From: a virus
Virus record (IMG/VR): IMGVR_UViG_3300008459_012190
Coordinates: 1-53,516 of that record
Direction: 5' to 3' (one strand)
Length of the DNA: 53,516 bases
Part shown: positions 16,062-24,378 of the stretch, piece after piece
Layout: each line of letters starts with the position of its first letter
Numbering within the stretch: position 1 is the first letter of the stretch
Made by a program: the position numbers and the translations under genes
Notes under the pieces: generated by a model
What the model was told of the DNA's origin: nothing
The model's database searches: none
Seen by the model: the letters and a program-made list of their open reading frames with translations, nothing else

Positions 16062-16454
16062 ATGCAGTTTTTTTGCGTATATGTAAAAACAAGAAAAAAA
16101 CTTGATAAGTATATCAAAGTTAATAAGATCAAAAACAAATACATTGTTGATATACGGAAAATTGTTGAAGAAGAAGAAATTACATTTGATGAACAACGAA
16201 CCTGGTTAAAAATTCTGATATTTCAAAAGATACAACAAGCAATTGAAAAGGATAAAGATGTTTACTATGTGCCAGATTTTGAAAGTGATTTTTCAATAGA
16301 AAAACTCTTGAATATCAAAAAAATACTCGGACACGATAATAATTTTAATATCTTGGTTTTTTATAATGATTTCAGAAAAGACCATCAATTAATAGATGAT
16401 GTTTTTGGGAACTTGACCAAATTTAATGCCTCACAAATAATAAGAGATTACTGA
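16062..16454 (+). CDS. Hypothetical protein
   Basis: 130 residues with no recognised family. It is mixed alpha/beta with a strand-helix alternation (MQFFCVYVKTRKK, YVVDIRK-like, VYYVPDFESDF, FNILVFYNDFRKD) that resembles a Rossmann-like or P-loop-lacking kinase fold, though no nucleotide-binding motif is present. An AGAGG sequence lies 1-2 bases before the ATG. It precedes the baseplate operon by 33 bases and could be its first gene, or an independent chaperone-like protein. Confidence 0.55.
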   Translation: MQFFCVYVKTRKKLDKYIKVNKIKNKYIVDIRKIVEEEEITFDEQRTWLKILIFQKIQQAIEKDKDVYYVPDFESDFSIEKLLNIKKILGHDNNFNILVFYNDFRKDHQLIDDVFGNLTKFNASQIIRDY

Positions 16455-16458
16455 TTAG

Positions 16459-16470
16459 TAAATATATAAT
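16459..16470 (+). promoter_or_regulatory. Late-type TAATATATA-like element of the baseplate operon
   Basis: TAAATATATAAT, 17 bases before the ATG at 16488; candidate promoter for the run of tail genes up to 26289. Confidence 0.4.
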
Positions 16471-16487
16471 CTAAATTATTTTTGAAT

Positions 16488-18320
16488 ATGGGTAATACCA
16501 ATAAATTTTTTGGTGGTGTCAATAATGGATTGGGATTAGATATATGGTGGCAAAAAACCCCATTTGATAGTGATCCAAATAAATTCACTTTTTTTTCTAC
16601 CAAAGTTGGTACTCATGAAAAAGATAATAAACTTCCAATTTACACTTCTTTATTTAGATATAGAGATCCCAAAAAAAGAAATTATGACCCCTTAACTAAC
16701 GATTATAAATATGACGATGAGGGTATTTCATCAAAATTTGTAAGTTCAAGTCAAACAGAAAATTATGATAGTAAAGCTAACGACATAACTATACCATCGA
16801 TCATACAATATCTCCAAGATTGGAAATCCACTTTTGTTGATTATGCAGATTTTGCCTACCTGAAGGATTTGGGTGTTTATCCATCCAACCGTTTGATGAT
16901 CGCAAGAAGATTTGCTTCCCCAACTCCGAATAATATCTACAGTATTGATGATTCTCCAGTAGCAACGATGGTTAGTTGGATGACAGAAGAGGAAAATTTT
17001 TCATTTAGTTTTGGTGAAAAATGGGAGGAAAGTAGGGAAACCACATTTACAGATGTTTTGAATGCTCTTGGTGATGACCTTCCAATTGGTAAAAAGGGGG
17101 GTGACGAAACTACAGAAACAAAAGATGATAAAAGTTTGGGTACTTCAGCATTGAAAGGTTTAAAGCAGGTTGCTTTGGGTGGTTGGACAGAAGGTTTACA
17201 GATTGAAGTAATGAAAAAACTTGGGTTAGTAGATTACGAAGCTAATAACCCACCATCAGGTAATCCTAATTTGATTAGAGAATCCATGAGAAGGGAAACT
17301 GTTCCTAAGGCCTCCCCTGGTTCTGGATTGTCAGGTAAATTTACTATCAAGTTTGTAGTTGAATATGAACAAAAGTATATCAATGGAGTTGATCCAACAT
17401 TAGTTTACATGGACATAGTTCAAAAAGCTCTTATGTTTGGAACTTCTAAATCAACCTTTTATTTTAATCAAAGTGCTAACACCGAATTGAATCAATTTGT
17501 TAATGGTTTGATAAATGGGGATATTAATGGGATGATAAATTCTTTGCTTCAATTTGTTGGTGCTTTATCTCAAGCTCTAGGGGTGATAACTGTAGGTGTG
17601 ACAAAATTCCTTGTGGATGTTGGTAAGGCACTAGCCCCTGTTGTCGGTCAAGAGTATGATTCCACCACAGGATCTTTTAAAGATAGAGACCCCAGTACCT
17701 CATTAGTAGCATATGAGCAAAAAACTTTAGGTGGTGCAGCAAAAACAATTTTGGGTTCGGTTGTATCAAAATATAGGATAAGATTTTTTGGTATATTACA
17801 AGCCATGACAGGAGCTCCCTCCGCTTATTGGCATGTGACAATTGGTAATCCAAAAAAACCATTTTTCTCCTGTGGTGATTTGTATACCACATCAGTTACA
17901 ATGGAATTTGGAAAAGTACTTTCTTATAATGATTTACCATCTACAATAAAAATTTCTTTTAGTTTAGAATCTGCTAGAAATTTAGGTGGTCAGGAAATCA
18001 TGGACGCTTTGAACACCGGCCAAGGTCGGACTTATATTCAACGTAAGAGAAGTTATGTTGAAGTTCCAATAACCAAAAAAGATGAAAAGAATTTTAATCC
18101 AGAAAGTATTTCATCCAAAGACTATACAACACGTGAAGGAGAATTCAAAAATAATTTGGAAAAAAATCTCAAATTTGCAAATCCAGGACCTGATGGAAAT
18201 CCAAAAACTGCGCCGGCAGTAGCACCCGAGGGACCTACTCTAAAAGAGGAACTAGGAAAATTTATCAAAGAATGGAAAGAGACAGGATTTTTTGATACTA
18301 AACCAACACAAACACAATAA
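16488..18320 (+). CDS. Baseplate / tail-tube initiator-like protein
   Basis: 610 residues from ATG 16488 (a TTG two codons upstream is unlikely). The N-terminal half contains EENFSFSFGEKWEESRETTF, an insertion of hydrophobic helices (about 325-400), and a C-terminal domain with the pattern GAPSAYWHVTIGNPKKPF... CGDLYTTSVTMEFG... LPSTIKISFSLE... TGQGRTYIQRKRSY. The pattern of x-S-x-YW-hydrophobic-IGNP followed by an FGxxL-D-P strand is typical of the tube-like domain of T4-type baseplate tube cap/initiator proteins (gp48/gp54 class). That assignment is by pattern memory. It is the first gene of the baseplate-hub-spike operon. Confidence 0.55.
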   Translation: MGNTNKFFGGVNNGLGLDIWWQKTPFDSDPNKFTFFSTKVGTHEKDNKLPIYTSLFRYRDPKKRNYDPLTNDYKYDDEGISSKFVSSSQTENYDSKANDITIPSIIQYLQDWKSTFVDYADFAYLKDLGVYPSNRLMIARRFASPTPNNIYSIDDSPVATMVSWMTEEENFSFSFGEKWEESRETTFTDVLNALGDDLPIGKKGGDETTETKDDKSLGTSALKGLKQVALGGWTEGLQIEVMKKLGLVDYEANNPPSGNPNLIRESMRRETVPKASPGSGLSGKFTIKFVVEYEQKYINGVDPTLVYMDIVQKALMFGTSKSTFYFNQSANTELNQFVNGLINGDINGMINSLLQFVGALSQALGVITVGVTKFLVDVGKALAPVVGQEYDSTTGSFKDRDPSTSLVAYEQKTLGGAAKTILGSVVSKYRIRFFGILQAMTGAPSAYWHVTIGNPKKPFFSCGDLYTTSVTMEFGKVLSYNDLPSTIKISFSLESARNLGGQEIMDALNTGQGRTYIQRKRSYVEVPITKKDEKNFNPESISSKDYTTREGEFKNNLEKNLKFANPGPDGNPKTAPAVAPEGPTLKEELGKFIKEWKETGFFDTKPTQTQ

Positions 18321-18327
18321 TTTATTT

Positions 18328-18801
18328 ATGAAATTCGAAGATATAGACAAATTAAAAAGAGATGGTAAGCAAGATAAATTGTATAATTTATTCGAGATTA
18401 CATTTAGATTTCAAGACTCTATCAATTCTCCTCTACAAGCTTATATTTTATCAGAGGAGCAATACATGAGACTGGACTTAGTAAGTCAAGACCTTTATTC
18501 GAATGATTCATATGTAGATACACTTTGTAATGTTAATTCTATTGATAACCCCTTAAACTTCATGAAAGATGATGTTATTTTATATCCAAATCGAGGACTT
18601 ATAGAATCGTATAAAACAGATGATGTTTATGTTGAGGTCACTCCAGGTCTATCCTTAAACGCTGAGAAAACAACTCAAGTCGATGAGAATAGAAAGGCGT
18701 ATGTTGAACAAAATTATAATCTTACACCGACAGCAAAAGATGTTCCAAAAGACCCTATCAAAATTATTGGTCAATCAATTGTTATTGGTGAAAATACATA
18801 A
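18328..18801 (+). CDS. Baseplate wedge-like protein (gp53/LysM-type)
   Basis: 157 residues from ATG 18328, 7 bases after the previous stop; a TTG further upstream would overlap. A short region reads like the LysM-like tail of T4 gp53-type baseplate proteins: LCNVNSIDNPLNFMKDDVILYP (around residues 67-88), the familiar pattern of I-x-N-P-hydrophobic-x-G/D-D-V-hydrophobic-Y-P. The rest has an N-terminal segment resembling a tail-protein interaction domain (YNLFEITFRF). The position between the tube-initiator-like gene and the hub supports a baseplate role. Confidence 0.5.
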   Translation: MKFEDIDKLKRDGKQDKLYNLFEITFRFQDSINSPLQAYILSEEQYMRLDLVSQDLYSNDSYVDTLCNVNSIDNPLNFMKDDVILYPNRGLIESYKTDDVYVEVTPGLSLNAEKTTQVDENRKAYVEQNYNLTPTAKDVPKDPIKIIGQSIVIGENT

Positions 18802-18809
18802 AATATTTT

Positions 18810-20129
18810 ATGTCTACTAACACACCAAATCAAATACTAAATAGGATACCATCAAAATTAAAACCCCTACCAATCAAAATTGATGTTGGTGCAGGATTTA
18901 CTCAAGAATATGCTGATGGGTTGGGACATATACCTTTGATTTGGTATAATGCTTATCCAATAGAACCACCTGATATGAAATTCTTTGAGTTGTCAATTAT
19001 CGATGGTTTACCATCGATTAAGATTACTTTATCAGATACCATATCGATTATGAGGGATAGAGGATTTCCATTGGATGATACTAGAATATCATTATTTATT
19101 AATCCAAGGAGTGATTTATTAAAACCAATTCACATGGATTTTAAAATAACTGAATTTAAAATGATGGGTAGGACTTGTGACTTGACAGGTGTTTTAGATG
19201 TAAATAAACTTTACATAAAAGAATTTGTTGCTTATAGAAATCTATCATCATATGAATTGTTCAAAAAAATATGTAGTGATATTGGATTTGGATTTAACTC
19301 TAATGTAGAAAGTTCAAATGATACAATGACTTGGATAAATCCAGGTAAAAAAGTCTTACAATTCATGCAAGATACTCTTGATAATTGTTACATAAGTGAT
19401 AAAAGTTTTATTTTAGGTTATTTCGATTTTTATTATAACTACAATTATGTCGATATACAAAAAGAATTGTCTCGAGATATAAAAGACCAAAAATCAACTG
19501 TAGATACAGGTGTTCAAAGAATTCTTGGAACTCCACAAAAAAATGATTTACAACCCCTAACCTTAACAAATGATGTATCTTTTGAAGAAAGTAATCTTTA
19601 TTTTGATAAGTATACGGTTATTAATAAATCAAGTGAGGTATCACTTCAAAAAGGTTATAAATCAGTTATCAAATATTATAACCAAATAGCTAAAGAGTAT
19701 TTACTATTCAATGTTGATTCTATTACAGACAACACAAATACCAAAATAATTTTAAAAGGCAAACCAAAAGATAATAAGTTTAGAAATGAAAATTTAGACT
19801 TTATTTATAAAGGTAAAATTGATACAGATAATTCACATATAAATTATCTTTACAGTGCAATTCAAAATGATAGGAATATCACCGATGTTGAAAAGGTGGG
19901 TTTGGAAATTGAAATGAAAACTCCAAATTATAATTTGTATAGATTTCAAAAAGTGCTTGTTGCAATATCCAATCAATCTAAAGGTGTTATAGATGAGTTT
20001 TTCAACGCAAGATTGTCTGGTGAGTGGTTAGTTATTGATATCAAATTCAGATTAATCGATGCTAAATACAGACAAATCCTTACTCTTGTTAAGAGAGAAC
20101 TTGAATTATCTAAAAATGAAAAGAAATAA
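18810..20129 (+). CDS. Baseplate hub protein (gp27-like)
   Basis: 439 residues. The first 110 residues read as a hub barrel domain (MKFFELSIIDGLPSIKITLSD, then DFKITEFKM), followed by a second one with SSYELFKKICSDIGFGF (about 147-163) and a WINPGKKVLQFMQDTLDNCY segment (about 174-193). This order is found in T4 gp27 / phage late-control D / VgrG hub proteins, which form the trimeric torus at the end of the tail tube. It lies 58 bases before the repeat-tailed protein and upstream of the gp5-like spike, as expected for a hub-spike pair. Confidence 0.7.
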   Translation: MSTNTPNQILNRIPSKLKPLPIKIDVGAGFTQEYADGLGHIPLIWYNAYPIEPPDMKFFELSIIDGLPSIKITLSDTISIMRDRGFPLDDTRISLFINPRSDLLKPIHMDFKITEFKMMGRTCDLTGVLDVNKLYIKEFVAYRNLSSYELFKKICSDIGFGFNSNVESSNDTMTWINPGKKVLQFMQDTLDNCYISDKSFILGYFDFYYNYNYVDIQKELSRDIKDQKSTVDTGVQRILGTPQKNDLQPLTLTNDVSFEESNLYFDKYTVINKSSEVSLQKGYKSVIKYYNQIAKEYLLFNVDSITDNTNTKIILKGKPKDNKFRNENLDFIYKGKIDTDNSHINYLYSAIQNDRNITDVEKVGLEIEMKTPNYNLYRFQKVLVAISNQSKGVIDEFFNARLSGEWLVIDIKFRLIDAKYRQILTLVKRELELSKNEKK

Positions 20130-20152
20130 GACATTATAGAAATCATCTCCTG

Positions 20153-20165
20153 TTTAATATATAAT
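20153..20165 (+). promoter_or_regulatory. Late-type TAATATATA element
   Basis: TTTAATATATAAT, 22 bases before the ATG at 20188, inside the tail operon; would add transcription for the 1392-residue protein and the spike. Confidence 0.4.
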
Positions 20166-20187
20166 TTACAAAATATATTAATGATAA

Positions 20188-23100
20188 ATGGGTGAGGGTG
20201 CATTACCAGGTGGTATATTCAGAAAATCTGCTCCAGGTGAAGTCGAGATTAATATTCCAGGAATTGCAGAAAGTCCGGTCAATAGAATAATCCGAAAAGC
20301 TTACAGTGGTAAACATAAAGGAGAACCGAACACATTAGCAAGGACACCTGACGATAAATTATATCCAAGAGGTTTTACTCCACCAGTTGATTTCATATCA
20401 GAACCAGATAAAGCCCAAGGTATTTATAATCTATCTAGTACAACAAGGAATGCTTATGAGGATTTACCAGTTGAGGCTGGAATTCAAGTTAATTTAGATG
20501 GTAAGGTTAAGAAATCATTACAAAGTAAATATTTATCTTTACAAGAAGCTCCTCTTAGATTTTTTGATTCGCCGAGTGTTCAATTCCGACATCTGCTAGA
20601 ATATAACGATACATCACTAACAAAATATAGAAATCCAATTCTCGATGGATCTGATGGTAATAGACCTGGTGTTACTTATGATTTCGATGAAAATGGTAAG
20701 ATGACAAGTCCCACATATCTAGCATCATTTGTTAGAACACAGAGAGAAAATGAAGATCCAACTTTGTTGGGTTTTGATTTTAACGTAAGTCTACCAAACT
20801 CACCATTATTCAATGGCACTTGTGAAAAATTTATAATTGATTATGGTGCTAATAATACAGAAATAAAAAATAGACTTGCACTTTTACATGAATTCCAAAA
20901 ACAATTTTTGAACTTTTTCAAAACTTATGAACCTAATCATATAAGTGAAAACTTACCCTCTGTCGGTCAATTTTTAGAAAATGATGGTGGTAGTAACTCA
21001 ACTAATAATGATGAAAAAAGTTTTGGTAGTCAAAAATCATTCCAATTAACTAATAAGTTATTAAAAAATAAAGATTATCCAGATCCAAATCCCAATGACC
21101 CCACACTTCCACAAGATTCTTCAAGGGATATGAGGGATACTTATTTGGGTAGCGCAACCAAAGCATATTATTTACAATCCATCACCGGATTAAATAAATT
21201 AAATGAGAGCAATAGTTATTCTGAAGGACAACGGTTTGTGAAATGGGGTACCGATTGTTTAACATTAACAATGAATGAAGATGTATCTCAAAATATGGGA
21301 TATTTGGCTTCACTCTACAAGAATTTAGCTTGGTCGAGAGAATTGGGTAGATTAGCTATTCCTGAAAATCTTCTTAGATTTGAAGTGGTTTTGGATATCA
21401 CTGAAGTCAGAAACTATGTTAGAATTTATAAAAGTGGTAGCCTGTCTGCTCTTGCGATACCTGGTCAAGATAAAAATAAAGATTGGATAACCATAGCGGA
21501 TCAGACCTCCAAATACCGATACTTTGTTCATGAATGTCAATTATTTTTTCCAGAAATGCCTCATGGAGATACACTCACAACATCACCTAGTGATTATGTT
21601 AAAGGACTTGATATGAAAATATTTTTCAAGAATTCAAATCTTAGGTTTATGAAATTTTCACCCCCCTTTAATGCCAAAGTACAGGATGATGATTATACCG
21701 GTTATTCGAAAAGATATGTTGGAACCAATTTAAATTATTGGGAAGATTATTTTGGTATCAAAGTTGTTGATAACTCAACAGCTTTACCAATTTCGAATGT
21801 GGGTAATGATACTTTATACGGTGGTACAAGTGAAAAACTAAACACTATATTCGATAATGGTAATAGTGTAGAACCAACAAAAGAAAATACATCTCCGATT
21901 GGTTATCCAGTTGAAATATTCAACGATATCGAGCAGCAACGTGTAATTAACACAAATGCTCTAAGTGGTCTATCTGATGAGGAGAGAAGAAGACAAATCA
22001 ATCAAAGACCAACTTTTGCCGATAAACTAAAAGTAGGTTTAAAGGATCGTTTCAATAAAATCAAAAAAGCTGCTCTTGGTAGTGCAATCAACCTTATAAA
22101 CAGACAATTAACTTCAGTTGCGTCTTTAGTTAATAGAACCCTAAATCAAATTTATAATTCAACTCCTGTCATTGGTGGTATCAAACCACCAAAAAATATT
22201 TATCAATCTCCCAATGAATTTGAACAAGCATACATTGATTTTGTTGGTCCTGGGTTGAAAACATTCTTCCAAGATCCAATTAAATTTAGAAAAGAAGGTA
22301 AATTAGGAGAAACGTTAGAGGAAAGAATATCAAGAGGTAGACAAGAAAATCCAAATCCAAGACCAGGTAGGAGTACACAAGATTATTTCCAATTAGCTAA
22401 CCAAGCAACACCTGGTAAAAATAGAAAATTAAAACAAATCATAGATTCCGATCCTGCACTTGGTAACGGTTTTTCTGGAGCTTCAACTATACCATTCTTG
22501 GGTAACAGTGCTGACACAGGTCCTAATAAAACTTTAAAACAAATTGTAGATTCCAATCCACAACTTGGTACACCAGGTAGTCTGATAAGTACAAATCCTT
22601 CACTTGGTAACAGTGCCGATACTGGTCCTAACAAAACTTTACAACAGATTGTAAATGGAAACCCACAACTTGGTATTCCAGGTAGCCTTATAAGTACAAA
22701 TCCTTCACTTGGTAATAGTGCAGAAAGTGGAGGTAATCTTACTTTAGATGAGATGGTTGAACAAAGTCCAGATTTAGGTTTACCAGGGTCTAATATTTCT
22801 CAAAATCCTTCACTTGGTAATAATGCTGAAATTGGCGCTAACTTGCCTTTACAGACCATCGTGGATAAAGATCCAGATTTTGGTTTACCTGGTAGTAGAT
22901 TACCCATCGATGAGTCAATTGGTAATAACGCTAAGTATGTTGGTAAAAATCTAACTTTACAAGAAATTGTTAATTCTGATCCAGGTTTAGGAAATGGTGC
23001 CGGTGTGATACCTAGTCCATCACTTGGTAATAACGCAAACATCGGAGATAATTTATCAAATAATCAAACGGTTTTACAGAATTCTTCAGTTACTAATCCA

Positions 23101-24366
23101 TTCTTGGGTAATAGTGGAGAAATTGGCAATAACACTCTAAATGATAGAGTGGTGTTGGATAATTCTCTTGTAGACAATGCGGACGAAGGTAATAGTGCAA
23201 TATCTGGTGAAAACAGTCTAAATGATTTAATTGTTACAGGTAATACATTATTAGTAAATCCGTTTGAAGGAAATAGTGCAAGTGAGGGTGATAACATTCA
23301 AAGCACCGAATTGGTATCTACAACAAGTAAAGTTATTAATCCATCGCTCGGTAATAAAGCTAGACAAAATAAAAACATACAAAATTCTGAATTGGTATCT
23401 ACAACAAGTAAAGTTGTTAATTCATCTTTGGGTAATAGTAGCTTAGTAGGTAAAAATGTCTTATCAGATTCTATAGTTAGAAATCAAAGTGATGTTGTTA
23501 ATCCTAGTTTGGGTAATAGTAGTATTAGTTCTCCAAATAGAAAATCAGATAAATTGGTTTCTGAAAAAACAAGTTTAAATGATGCTGAATTGGGCAATAG
23601 TGGTTTAATTGGAGGTAATGATAAGTTGAGTGAAATATTATCAAATAGTAGATTGACAGATGCTGATAGAGGAAATAGTGGTTTGATAGGTGGTAATAAT
23701 AAGTTGAGTGAAATATTATCAAATAGTAGATTGATTGACCCTAATTTGGGTAACAGTGCGACTATTGGTGGTAATAACCCAAGACAGACAATTGTTGATG
23801 GTAATACCAACCTTGTAGAACCGAGTCTAGGTAATAGTGGTCAGTTGGGTTCGTCAATTGATAAAGATGAAATAATTAGCCAATATACACAGGTTGATGA
23901 TAAACAAATTGGAAATAGTGGTAGATTTGGAAGTAATACTTATTTGAATGAAAAAGTAGGAAAAAATAGTTTAGTTGAAGATAAATCATTGGGTAATGGT
24001 GGATTAGCATCTTATAATTTATCAAAGGATGAAAAAATAGATTCTAATTCAAAAATTAATAATCCAGAAATTGGTAACAGTGGATTAATTGGTAGAAATG
24101 AAACTTTGATTGAGCGTAGTGCTAAGTCAAAATCTTCTACTACAAGTGTGGGAAGAAACTTAGGAGATTCCAAAAAGTTGGATGAAATAATTGATAGACA
24201 GTCTGAAGTTGAAAATCCTAATTTAGCAAATAAAGCATTGAGAGGAAAAAATCTAAACTTGGGTGAATTTTCTAAATATAGCAATTCAAGGTTGTATGGT
24301 ACGGTAGATTGGACTAATATCCAATTTCCAAAATCTGGACAGAGATTTCCACCACCTACGACCTAA
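20188..24366 (+). CDS. Baseplate-associated protein with long GNS-repeat tail
   Basis: 1392 residues. Residues about 1-690 form a globular part containing a baseplate-like domain (about 370-510: RLAIPENLLRFEVVLDITEV, SKYRYFVHECQLFFPEMPHG), which has the pattern of T4-type tube/baseplate proteins. From about residue 755 to 1350 it is a tandem array of some 22 units of about 26 residues, each with N-P-x-L-G-N-S-[AG]-x-x-G and a following L-x-x-I-V segment. There is no Cys in the array. A short unique C-terminus with a Trp and a Pro-rich end closes the protein. It lies between hub and spike genes. The array could be a beta-roll or an extended stalk; the function is unknown. Confidence 0.6.
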   Translation: MGEGALPGGIFRKSAPGEVEINIPGIAESPVNRIIRKAYSGKHKGEPNTLARTPDDKLYPRGFTPPVDFISEPDKAQGIYNLSSTTRNAYEDLPVEAGIQVNLDGKVKKSLQSKYLSLQEAPLRFFDSPSVQFRHLLEYNDTSLTKYRNPILDGSDGNRPGVTYDFDENGKMTSPTYLASFVRTQRENEDPTLLGFDFNVSLPNSPLFNGTCEKFIIDYGANNTEIKNRLALLHEFQKQFLNFFKTYEPNHISENLPSVGQFLENDGGSNSTNNDEKSFGSQKSFQLTNKLLKNKDYPDPNPNDPTLPQDSSRDMRDTYLGSATKAYYLQSITGLNKLNESNSYSEGQRFVKWGTDCLTLTMNEDVSQNMGYLASLYKNLAWSRELGRLAIPENLLRFEVVLDITEVRNYVRIYKSGSLSALAIPGQDKNKDWITIADQTSKYRYFVHECQLFFPEMPHGDTLTTSPSDYVKGLDMKIFFKNSNLRFMKFSPPFNAKVQDDDYTGYSKRYVGTNLNYWEDYFGIKVVDNSTALPISNVGNDTLYGGTSEKLNTIFDNGNSVEPTKENTSPIGYPVEIFNDIEQQRVINTNALSGLSDEERRRQINQRPTFADKLKVGLKDRFNKIKKAALGSAINLINRQLTSVASLVNRTLNQIYNSTPVIGGIKPPKNIYQSPNEFEQAYIDFVGPGLKTFFQDPIKFRKEGKLGETLEERISRGRQENPNPRPGRSTQDYFQLANQATPGKNRKLKQIIDSDPALGNGFSGASTIPFLGNSADTGPNKTLKQIVDSNPQLGTPGSLISTNPSLGNSADTGPNKTLQQIVNGNPQLGIPGSLISTNPSLGNSAESGGNLTLDEMVEQSPDLGLPGSNISQNPSLGNNAEIGANLPLQTIVDKDPDFGLPGSRLPIDESIGNNAKYVGKNLTLQEIVNSDPGLGNGAGVIPSPSLGNNANIGDNLSNNQTVLQNSSVTNPFLGNSGEIGNNTLNDRVVLDNSLVDNADEGNSAISGENSLNDLIVTGNTLLVNPFEGNSASEGDNIQSTELVSTTSKVINPSLGNKARQNKNIQNSELVSTTSKVVNSSLGNSSLVGKNVLSDSIVRNQSDVVNPSLGNSSISSPNRKSDKLVSEKTSLNDAELGNSGLIGGNDKLSEILSNSRLTDADRGNSGLIGGNNKLSEILSNSRLIDPNLGNSATIGGNNPRQTIVDGNTNLVEPSLGNSGQLGSSIDKDEIISQYTQVDDKQIGNSGRFGSNTYLNEKVGKNSLVEDKSLGNGGLASYNLSKDEKIDSNSKINNPEIGNSGLIGRNETLIERSAKSKSSTTSVGRNLGDSKKLDEIIDRQSEVENPNLANKALRGKNLNLGEFSKYSNSRLYGTVDWTNIQFPKSGQRFPPPTT
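22450..24240 (+). repeat. Tandem coding repeat array, about 26 residues per unit
   Basis: About 22 imperfect units centred on L-G-N-S/N/G. The array includes recent near-perfect duplications, for example 36 identical bases at 23621-23656 and 23699-23734 and a shared LVSTTSKV segment twice around 23310 and 23395. Early units have Pro-Gly (PGSLISTNPSLGN) while later ones do not. Confidence 0.8.
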
Positions 24367-24378
24367 AAATAATTATTG

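Noticed and set aside
22383-24284. Antisense open frames and a CRISPR-like look of the repeat array
   Set aside because: The repeats are in frame, imperfect and without uniform spacers; they encode protein repeats on the plus strand.
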